A stretch of 19,214 nt of DNA, taken from NCBI GenBank assembly GCA_025361665.1, contig JANYKF010000103.1, positions 1-19,214 of the forward strand. Direction: 5' to 3'. This document shows positions 13,790 to 19,214 of this stretch, in pieces. The position numbers and the translations under genes were made by a program. Numbering within the stretch: the stretch's first letter is position 1; every line of letters starts with the position of its first letter. The DNA is from Clostridiaceae bacterium. Its GTDB lineage: Bacteria; Bacillota; Clostridia; DSM-8532. Under the pieces are notes generated by a model. It did no database searches and had not been told where the DNA came from. It saw only the letters and a program-made list of their open reading frames with translations.

Positions 13790-14854
13790 ATGTCAAAACT
13801 ACCGGAGACCATGAAAGCCCTCGTTGCCTACACCCCGGATCGGTATGTGCTGGAGACCGACTGGCCCAGGCCCAAGGCCGGGCCGGATGAAATCATCATC
13901 CGGGTTGAAGCCTGCGGAGTCTGTGCCGGTGATGTCAAGGCGAAGCATGGAGCTGAGCGCTTCTGGAACAGTTACATCATCGCCCCGTTCATTCCAGGTC
14001 ATGAGTTTGTTGGCCACGTTGTCGAAGTGGGCAGCGGGATCACGGAGTTTTCGCTCGGAGACCGGGTTGTGTCCGAACAAATCGTCCCCTGCGGCCAATG
14101 CATGTTCTGCAGGACGGGCCGGTACTGGATGTGTGAAATCAGCGATGTCTATGGGTTCAAGGACAGGGTCAACGGCGGTATGGCGGAATACATGCGTTTG
14201 CCGGCCAATGCCCGCACCTATCGGATTCCCATGGATATGCCAATTGAGAAGGCAATCCTGGTTGAACCTTACTCCTGTTCCAAACATGCCGTGGATCGCG
14301 CGCAGATCGGCCTGGAAGACGTGGTTGTGATATCCGGCTGCGGGACGCTGGGACTGGGCATGGTGGGAATTGCCCATTTGAAAAATCCCAAAATCCTCGT
14401 TGCCCTTGATATCAAGGATGAACGGTTGGAAAAGGCGAAGGAGTTCGGCGCAGATTTTGCCTGGAATCCCATGAAAGTGAATATCGTGGAGGAAATCCGG
14501 AAACTGACGGAAGGATATGGCTGCGATATCTATATTGAAGCGACTGGGCACCCGGCAAGCGTTGTCCAGGGAATGGACATGATTCGCAAACTGGGACGCT
14601 TTGTCGAATTCAGCGTATTTGGCGCGCCAACATTATTGGACTGGTCCATTATCGGCGATCAGAAAGAATTGGATATCCTGGGCGCACACTTGAGTCCATA
14701 TTGTTTCCCGCCCGTCATCGACTGGATCGACAAGGACCGGATTGGCACCCGTGGCGTGGCTGAGTTGTTTTTACCGATTGATGACTGGGAAGCGGCTTTC
14801 CGGATTGCCGAAACAGGCGAAGGCAATGCATTCAAGGTTGTGCTGAAACCTTAG
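13790..14854 (+). CDS. Zinc-dependent alcohol dehydrogenase, erythritol/L-threitol dehydrogenase-like
   Basis: A 354-residue medium-chain dehydrogenase. Catalytic zinc residues are Cys45 (in CGVCAGD), His71-Glu72 (in PGHEF) and Glu159 (in LVEPYSC); the structural zinc site is Cys101, Cys104, Cys107, Cys115. The Rossmann loop SGCGTLGLG is at 182-190 and Asp207 suggests NAD. Segments such as VEPYSCSKHAVDRA, CDIYIEATGHP and GRFVEFSVFG, with IIGDQKELDILGAHLSPYC, closely resemble what I recall of erythritol/L-threitol dehydrogenase. Strong RBS AAAAGGAG at 13773-13780. It would oxidise a tetritol or related polyol to a ketose for the neighbouring DhaK/L kinase. Sorbitol or xylitol remain possible substrates. 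Its 3' end is tandemly repeated. Confidence 0.88.
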   Translation: MSKLPETMKALVAYTPDRYVLETDWPRPKAGPDEIIIRVEACGVCAGDVKAKHGAERFWNSYIIAPFIPGHEFVGHVVEVGSGITEFSLGDRVVSEQIVPCGQCMFCRTGRYWMCEISDVYGFKDRVNGGMAEYMRLPANARTYRIPMDMPIEKAILVEPYSCSKHAVDRAQIGLEDVVVISGCGTLGLGMVGIAHLKNPKILVALDIKDERLEKAKEFGADFAWNPMKVNIVEEIRKLTEGYGCDIYIEATGHPASVVQGMDMIRKLGRFVEFSVFGAPTLLDWSIIGDQKELDILGAHLSPYCFPPVIDWIDKDRIGTRGVAELFLPIDDWEAAFRIAETGEGNAFKVVLKP

Positions 14855-14930
14855 TCCAGGGAAATGCATTCAAGGTTGCGTTGAAACCTTAGTCCAGGGT
14901 AATGCATTCAAGGTTGCATTGAAACCTTAG
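14825..14930 (+). repeat. 38-bp tandem repeat of the dehydrogenase 3' end, 2.8 copies
   Basis: Units start at 14825, 14863 and 14901, each beginning AATGCATTCAAGGTTG and containing the codons for NAFKV-x-LKP and a TAG stop. The first unit is the real end of the gene; the next two are non-coding copies with two substitutions each in the same TGTGCT/TGCGTT/TGCATT spot. Each unit can fold AAGGTT against AACCTT, so the 3' UTR would carry three identical small hairpins. Confidence 0.92.
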
Positions 14931-14994
14931 TTGCATGGAGGCTTTTGCCTGGCGATGATTGTTTCATCATCATATGGAAAAGGAAGTGAGCCTG

Positions 14995-15771
14995 ATGATC
15001 CATTATTCGAAGTTTGACGGTGCATTTGATTTCAGTGGAAAAGTCGCCCTGATTACCGGGGCAGCCAATGGGATCGGCAAGGCGACGGCCGAAGTCCTGG
15101 CATCCCGCAAAGCCAATCTCGTTCTCCTTGACATGCAGGAAAAAGTGAAGGATGTCGCCGCCGATCTAGCCGGTCGGTATGGGATTGAGGCCATGGGCCT
15201 GGTGTGTGACATTACTTGCGGTGAAAAAACACAAACGGTCATCGATACAGCCGTCGGCCGATTTGGCAGAATCGACATTCTGTGCAACATTGCCGGCATC
15301 GTGGAACTGGATGACGCGGAGAACTTGGCGGAAGACATCTGGGACAAAGTGATGGATATCAATGCCAAAGCCACATTCATGATGTCCCAGAAAGTGGGGC
15401 GCGTCATGATTGCCACGGGTGGAGGCAAGATTGTCAACATCGCTTCCCAGGCCGGATTCATCGCGATTGACCGGCATGTGGCCTATACGGCCAGCAAGGC
15501 GGCTGTCATCGGGATGACCAAAGTGCTGGCACTTGAATGGGCCGAATTCAACATCAATGTCAACGCCGTATCGCCTACGGTCGTCCTGACTGAATTGGGT
15601 GCCAAGGCGTGGCAAGGTGAAATCGGCGAGAACATGAAAAAGTCCATCCCCTGCGGCAGGTTCGCCTATCCGGATGAAATTGCGGCCGCCATCCTGTTCC
15701 TGGCCAGTGAAGGCGCCAACATGATCACCGGGGAAAATCTTGTGATTGACGGTGGATTTACCATCAAATAG
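14995..15771 (+). CDS. SDR dehydrogenase, D-threitol dehydrogenase/GolD-like
   Basis: A 258-residue short-chain dehydrogenase. The ATG at 14995 has GGAAG at 14982-14986; an upstream frame to 14959 is not supported. TGAANGIG is at 21-28, Asp46 indicates NAD, NIAG is at 98-101, and Ser151, Tyr164 and Lys168 form the catalytic set. The segment NIASQAGFIAIDRHVAY and INVNAVSPTVVLTELG, and the ending ITGENLVIDGGFTIK, closely resemble GolD of Listeria and D-threitol dehydrogenases. It lies 140 bp after the zinc dehydrogenase in the same direction, the gap holding the 38-bp repeats. Two polyol dehydrogenases from different superfamilies in one operon suggests either stereoisomers of one polyol or successive steps. 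Exact substrate inferred. Confidence 0.88.
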   Translation: MIHYSKFDGAFDFSGKVALITGAANGIGKATAEVLASRKANLVLLDMQEKVKDVAADLAGRYGIEAMGLVCDITCGEKTQTVIDTAVGRFGRIDILCNIAGIVELDDAENLAEDIWDKVMDINAKATFMMSQKVGRVMIATGGGKIVNIASQAGFIAIDRHVAYTASKAAVIGMTKVLALEWAEFNINVNAVSPTVVLTELGAKAWQGEIGENMKKSIPCGRFAYPDEIAAAILFLASEGANMITGENLVIDGGFTIK

Positions 15772-15781
15772 GGAGGAAATC

Positions 15782-16903
15782 ATGCAGTACAGGAAATTCG
15801 GCAATACGGGACTGGAAATATCGGCTTTGGGCTTTGGGGCCATGCGCCTTCCCGAATATGAAGAGAACGGAAAATGGTTCATCGACGAGGAGAAGGCGAT
15901 CGCCATGTTTCACAAGGCGTTTGAAAGCGGTGTGAACTATGTTGATACGGCTTACGGTTACTGCCATGGAAACAGTGAAATCACGGTTGGTAAAGCGCTG
16001 AAAGGATGGCGCAGCAAGGTGGCTCTTTCCACAAAGCTGCCCTTGTGGAATGTGAAGGCCACGTCCGATTATCGTCGTCTGCTGGAAGAACAATTGAAGA
16101 AGCTCGATGTGGATATGATTGATTTCTATCATTTCCATGGAGCCAGCCAGCAGCGGTTCGAAAACACCATTCTTCATTTCAAACTCCTCGACGAAATGGT
16201 GAAAGCGAAGCAGGAAGGCTTGATCAGGCACATCTCCTTTTCATTCCACGACAAGCCCGCGGTCATGAAGACCCTCATCGATACCGGTGCGTTTGAATCC
16301 GTTTTGTGCCAATACAACCTTCTGGACCGTGCGAACGAGGAAATGCTGGCATATGCCCATTCAAAAGGAATCGGCACCGTGGTGATGGGGCCGGTTGGCG
16401 GCGGTCGCCTGGCGACCCCGTCTGAAGTGCTGCGAACGGCGCTTGGCCGTGATTCCACCTCCACGCCGGAAGTGGCTTTGCGGTTTGTCCTGTCCAACGA
16501 GCATGTTTCCTGTGCGTTGTCAGGAATGTCAATGATGGCGCATGTGGAGCAGAACCTGGAGGTGGCTTCCCGCGAAGGCGGGTTGACGGCGCTGGAGAAG
16601 GATGCGATCGACCGGATGTTCGAGGAAAATCGAAAACTGGCCGATCTCTATTGCACCGGATGCGACTATTGCCAGCCCTGTCCAAAAAACATAAAGATTC
16701 CCCATGTTTTCAGTTTGATGAATTACCATCGTGTATATGGGCTTACGGAGTATGCAAAATGCGAATATGCGAAGCTGGGCCCCGAAAGTGACAAGGGTGC
16801 GGTTCCCGTCGCCTGCAGCGAATGCGGGTTGTGTGAAGAAAAGTGTCCCCAGCACATCCTCATTCGGCAAAAACTGAAAGAGACTGTTGCGGCATTGAGC
16901 TGA
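15782..16903 (+). CDS. Aldo/keto reductase with C-terminal double 4Fe-4S domain (COG1453 type)
   Basis: A 373-residue fusion. Residues 1-280 form an aldo/keto reductase barrel: FGNTGLEISALGFGAMRLP at the start, Asp55 and Tyr58 in VDTAYGY, Lys85 in STKLP and His117 or His119 in FYHFHG as catalytic candidates. The C-terminus carries two clusters of four cysteines, CTGCDYCQPCP from residue 291 and CSECGLCEEKCP from residue 345, each suited to a 4Fe-4S centre. Such proteins occur in anaerobes and may exchange electrons with ferredoxin-like partners. GGAGG at 15773-15777, right after the SDR stop, supports the ATG at 15782. The 10-bp spacing implies co-transcription with the polyol dehydrogenases. 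Substrate unknown; reduction or oxidation of a ketose or aldose is inferred. Confidence 0.9.
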   Translation: MQYRKFGNTGLEISALGFGAMRLPEYEENGKWFIDEEKAIAMFHKAFESGVNYVDTAYGYCHGNSEITVGKALKGWRSKVALSTKLPLWNVKATSDYRRLLEEQLKKLDVDMIDFYHFHGASQQRFENTILHFKLLDEMVKAKQEGLIRHISFSFHDKPAVMKTLIDTGAFESVLCQYNLLDRANEEMLAYAHSKGIGTVVMGPVGGGRLATPSEVLRTALGRDSTSTPEVALRFVLSNEHVSCALSGMSMMAHVEQNLEVASREGGLTALEKDAIDRMFEENRKLADLYCTGCDYCQPCPKNIKIPHVFSLMNYHRVYGLTEYAKCEYAKLGPESDKGAVPVACSECGLCEEKCPQHILIRQKLKETVAALS

Positions 16904-16916
16904 GGAGGTTTCCTTT

Positions 16917-17765
16917 ATGAAAATAGGCATTTGTACCACCGATTTCAAAACTCATTCCGTTGAATCGCTATTTGAAAAAATAAAAGGATACGGCTTTGAC
17001 CAGGTTCAATTCGATTTCGAGACGATAGGCGAAGAGGAGATGCCGGAAAGAATCGGCATGCCCCTGATAGAAAGCATTCTGGAGGCTTCGGGGAAGCGGC
17101 GGCTGGAGATAGTCGCCGTCAATGCCACTTTCAATATGATCGCGCCTGACCGGAAGGAACGTGAAAAAGGGATTGAGCGGTTCGAAATCCTGGCGGCGGC
17201 CTGCCGCAAACTCAACTGCGGCGTCATGTCCCTCTGCACGGGCACCCGGAACACCGAATCCATGTGGAAGCCGCATCCTGACAATTCCTCAGAGGAAGCA
17301 TGGCAGGATATGATGGAAACGATGCGGAAAGTTGTCCGGATTGCCGAACGCCATCAAATCACCCTCGGTGTCGAAACGGAAGCCTCCAATGTCATTTCAA
17401 CGCCGGAATTGGCACGTCGCCTTCTGGATGAAATACAATCTCCATATTTGAAAATCATCATGGACTGCGCCAATCTTTTTCATGAAAACATGGCCTGGCC
17501 GGACAATGTTAGGAAAACCATCAAAAACGCGTTTGATTGCCTGGGGAATGATATCATCCTGGTACATGGCAAAGACATCCTGGCCTCGCCGCAGATCAAT
17601 TTTGCTGCGACAGGGAAGGGGATCGTGGATTTTGATTATTTCCTGCAGCTGCTGGGCCAATATCAGTTCAAGGGTGGCATGCTGCTCCACGGCATCAAAC
17701 AGGAAGCGGATATTCCGGGATGTGTCGCATTCATCCTGGAAAAGATTGCGCGAAACAGCCTGTAA
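16917..17765 (+). CDS. Xylose-isomerase-like TIM-barrel protein (sugar phosphate isomerase/epimerase family)
   Basis: A 282-residue AP-endonuclease-2/xylose-isomerase-like barrel. It begins MKIGICTTDF and shows metal-ligand candidates in GVETEA (Glu153/Glu155), IMDCANLF (Asp183) and LVHGKD (His217). Where the family usually has a final strand ending in Glu, this protein reads GGMLLHGIKQ with His258, which could change metal binding or chemistry. Strong RBS GAGGAGG at 16902-16908 overlaps the stop of the upstream gene. The operon position suggests isomerisation or epimerisation of a ketose or its phosphate in the polyol route. The family also includes inositol and hydroxypyruvate enzymes, so no specific reaction is assigned. 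Confidence 0.85.
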   Translation: MKIGICTTDFKTHSVESLFEKIKGYGFDQVQFDFETIGEEEMPERIGMPLIESILEASGKRRLEIVAVNATFNMIAPDRKEREKGIERFEILAAACRKLNCGVMSLCTGTRNTESMWKPHPDNSSEEAWQDMMETMRKVVRIAERHQITLGVETEASNVISTPELARRLLDEIQSPYLKIIMDCANLFHENMAWPDNVRKTIKNAFDCLGNDIILVHGKDILASPQINFAATGKGIVDFDYFLQLLGQYQFKGGMLLHGIKQEADIPGCVAFILEKIARNSL

Positions 17766-17849
17766 AAAAGAAGTGGACATTCTTGTCCGAATGGATGCCT
17801 CATTCCAGGAAAAACCCGGTAGAAACCCAGTGCATGGGAGGGATTTTGC

Positions 17850-18659
17850 ATGAAATGGACGGAACTTGTTCCTTCGGAATTCGCCAAACTGGTCAGGGAA
17901 GAAAAGATCTGCGTCATCCCAATGGGATCTTTGGAGCGTCATGGCGAACATATCCCGTTCGGCTGTGACATGGTGGTTGCGGAGACCCTTGCCGGGTTGG
18001 CTGCGGGGCGGGAACCTTGTGTCGTGTTCCCGGGTTATTATCTGGCCCAGGTTCATGAGGCGGCATGCTTCACCGGAACAGTCAACCTGCCTCAGGCCAT
18101 GGCGGTGGAGGTTCTCTCCCGTGTGCTGGACGGCATTGCCGCCAACGGATTTGAGAAGATAGTCATCCTCAACGGACATGGGGGAAACAGCCATTTCCTC
18201 GAGTATTTCTCGATGAGCCAATTGGATGAGGAACGAAGCTATGCGCTCTACATCATCAGCGCCACAAGTGCCATGACGGAAGAGGAGCGCAATGCTTTGG
18301 ACGCACTCTGGGAAACGCGGCCGCTGGGGCATGCCTGCGAATTGGAAACAAGCATATACATGGCCTGCTGTCCCGGTCTTGTGCGGCTGGATCTGACACC
18401 CGATCATGGGGTGGATCCGCTCAACCGCTTCAGTCATTTGCGGCCTGAAGGCATCCACAACGCCCTCTGGTGGTACGCCGATTATCCGCAGAACGTTGTT
18501 GGCCGACCAGCCGCCGCCACGGAGGAAAAGGGGAAAAAGGCCGTGGAAATCATGGTTACGGCGATTGCACGTTCCCTGCGCATCATCAAGGAGGATCAGA
18601 CAGCACCTGCCCTGCAGAAGGAATTCATGGAGAAGGTCAGGCAAAAAGGTCTTTCCTGA
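17850..18659 (+). CDS. Creatininase-family metal-dependent amidohydrolase
   Basis: A 269-residue creatininase-superfamily protein. MGSLERHGEHIPFGCD (25-40) supplies metal ligands Glu29, His31, His34 and Asp40; NGHGGN is at 108-113, and GHACELETS (160-168) carries the other conserved His and Glu. The family includes creatinine amidohydrolase, MftE and FAPy deformylase, so amide or lactam hydrolysis is the general expectation. Some members sit in sugar-catabolic operons with no known role; a lactonase-like step is conceivable but not shown. GGGAGGG precedes the ATG at 17850. It is the last gene of the operon, 85 bp after the TIM-barrel gene. Confidence 0.88.
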   Translation: MKWTELVPSEFAKLVREEKICVIPMGSLERHGEHIPFGCDMVVAETLAGLAAGREPCVVFPGYYLAQVHEAACFTGTVNLPQAMAVEVLSRVLDGIAANGFEKIVILNGHGGNSHFLEYFSMSQLDEERSYALYIISATSAMTEEERNALDALWETRPLGHACELETSIYMACCPGLVRLDLTPDHGVDPLNRFSHLRPEGIHNALWWYADYPQNVVGRPAAATEEKGKKAVEIMVTAIARSLRIIKEDQTAPALQKEFMEKVRQKGLS

Positions 18660-18725
18660 AAAGAATGTATATCGGGATCGCATGTGTCTTGAACCCATAT
18701 CAGTCAACGCCGGAGGTGATTCCAA

Positions 18726-19058
18726 TTGGATTCAGGGTCCTGGATTGCAATTTATCTGCCGATCCTCATTGTCATCATCGGCTATATGCAGCAGAATGAA
18801 TACCGGAAAATCATGATCATCAGACACAAAAAGCGCAGGGGGTTGTTTTCTATGACGAACGAACTGTTAAGCAAGCACATCGGGAAAAAATGCAAAATCT
18901 CGACAGGTTCGTATGGATCAAACGTAACGGGCAGAATTCTTGAAATCAAGGATGATTCTGGTGTAAATACTCGCTTTTGCGAGTATTTATGCAGGATGTC
19001 GTTGACATCCTGCATATTGAAGGCACATTTTGTGCCTTCAATACACCAAATCACGTGA
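18726..19058 (+). CDS. Small membrane-anchored protein (DUF6897-like) whose C-terminus is replaced by the repeat element
   Basis: The TTG at 18726 follows a near-perfect GGAGGTGAT (18712-18720) with 5 bases between, so it is the likely start. Residues about 6-20 (WIAIYLPILIVIIGY) form a transmembrane segment, followed by a basic stretch (HKKRRG) and then MTNELLSKHIGKKCKISTGSYGSNVTGRILEIKDD, which resembles a small beta-barrel domain found in Firmicutes, normally continuing with a NWIEVE-type strand as I recall it. Here homology stops at Asp76, exactly where the 203-bp repeat begins, and the last about 34 codons are element sequence. The original 3' end is not found after the element. The product is probably truncated and may be non-functional. 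An internal ATG at 18853 could start a soluble form. Confidence 0.6.
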   Translation: MDSGSWIAIYLPILIVIIGYMQQNEYRKIMIIRHKKRRGLFSMTNELLSKHIGKKCKISTGSYGSNVTGRILEIKDDSGVNTRFCEYLCRMSLTSCILKAHFVPSIHQIT

Positions 19059-19155
19059 TTCGGTGCCATGCAACGGCCGGAGCCGTTGCATAATGCAAGT
19101 TGTGAAACACAACTTGCATGAAAAAGTCGAAAATCGACTTTTTACACCAGAATCA
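18953..19155. repeat. 203-bp palindrome-tiled multi-hairpin element with terminal inverted repeats
   Basis: TGATTCTGGTGTAAA (18953-18967) and TTTACACCAGAATCA (19141-19155) are a perfect 15-bp terminal inverted repeat. Between them lie seven back-to-back hairpins: 18965-18988 (10-bp stem, loop TTTT), 18989-19015 (12, GTT), 19016-19042 (12, TTT), 19044-19065 (10 with one A-C mismatch, loop CG), 19068-19091 (10, CGGA), 19093-19119 (12, AAA) and 19121-19143 (10, AAA). Only five or so bases are unpaired between hairpins. The outer 12 bp of the terminal repeat close the whole as an eight-way junction. No transposase is encoded. A truncated relative lies at 4661-4731. It separates two converging gene ends; the last hairpin, with A and T tracts, could also act as a bidirectional terminator. 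Confidence 0.9.
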
Positions 19156-19159
19156 AACT

Positions 19160-19214
19160 TCAATCTTTCCGTAATGCAATGCGCACCGTTTTGACCTCAA
19201 ACGGCTGCAGATGC
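19160..19214 (-). CDS. C-terminal end of a minus-strand gene, possibly GH38-type alpha-mannosidase (partial)
   Basis: Reading the minus strand from the window edge gives HLQPFEVKTVRIALRKD followed by TGA at 19162-19160. The PFEVKTVRI pattern resembles the extreme C-terminus of glycoside hydrolase family 38 alpha-mannosidases and similar beta-sandwich-ended glycosidases. Only 17 codons are visible, so this is a suggestion. Its stop lies 4 bp from the multi-hairpin element, placing that element at the 3' ends of two convergent genes. Confidence 0.45.
   Translation of the reverse strand, partial: HLQPFEVKTVRIALRKD

Noticed and set aside
17773..17790. Small hairpin GGACA-TTCT-TGTCC between the TIM-barrel and creatininase genes
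   Set aside because: A five-bp stem without a T-tract is too weak to call a terminator within an operon.
17397..18725. 442-aa minus-strand ORF
   Set aside because: It is a shadow of the TIM-barrel and creatininase genes, which carry clear motifs and RBSs on the plus strand.
18965..19143. tRNA or known structured RNA such as a riboswitch
   Set aside because: There is no T-loop or acceptor/anticodon arrangement, the arms are too regular with 2-4 nt loops, and no conserved riboswitch core was recognised.
18953..19155. CRISPR array or integron attC site
   Set aside because: The hairpins have different stem sequences and no constant repeat-spacer pattern, and no integron core sites (GTTRRRY) or integrase gene are visible.

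Overview
The window reads as a moderately GC-rich (roughly 50-55% by eye) low-redundancy bacterial chromosome with strong AGGAGG-type ribosome binding sites and a LytR-CpsA-Psr wall-polymer ligase at its left edge. This points to a Firmicute, most likely an anaerobic clostridial-type lineage; the FabV/Ter-type reductase, the Fe-S aldo/keto reductase and the split transketolase fit that. Genus cannot be fixed from sequence alone. No tRNA, rRNA, CRISPR, integrase or transposase gene was seen, and no stretch over 300 bases lacks a feature.

Layout. (1) 1-958: 3' part of an LCP protein ending in five 12-residue Ala/Ser/Pro repeats. (2) 1016-4663: sugar-metabolism cluster: split transketolase, a GarR-like 2-hydroxy-3-oxopropionate reductase and an SDR dehydrogenase; then a HAD phosphatase. 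(3) 5650-11252: mixed housekeeping genes: a GNAT on the minus strand, a small unknown ORF, fabV/ter with an MGMT-like protein and an ACT-GNAT fusion in one tight operon, a VOC protein, and a minus-strand UroD-family protein. (4) 11536-18659: one long plus-strand operon: RpiB, DhaK, DhaL, a zinc dehydrogenase resembling erythritol/L-threitol dehydrogenase, an SDR resembling D-threitol dehydrogenase/GolD, an Fe-S aldo/keto reductase, a xylose-isomerase-like TIM barrel and a creatininase-family hydrolase. (5) 18726-19214: a truncated small membrane protein, a 203-bp multi-hairpin element, and the last codons of a converging minus-strand gene.

How the genes may work together. Dehydrogenases plus DhaK/DhaL plus RpiB match the known logic of tetritol catabolism (tetritol to erythrulose, erythrulose phosphate, erythrose 4-phosphate), with transketolase taking erythrose 4-phosphate into central metabolism. 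This is inference; no transporter, regulator or DhaM is present here.

Most unusual signals. First, a repeat element (18953-19155) made almost entirely of seven back-to-back perfect or near-perfect hairpins enclosed by a 12-15 bp terminal inverted repeat, with a second, right-truncated copy at 4661-4731 that shows two compensatory base-pair changes. Second, a recurring habit of tandem duplication at the 3' ends of genes with periods of 36-40 bp (LCP, dhaK, the zinc dehydrogenase, and the VOC/UroD convergent spacer).
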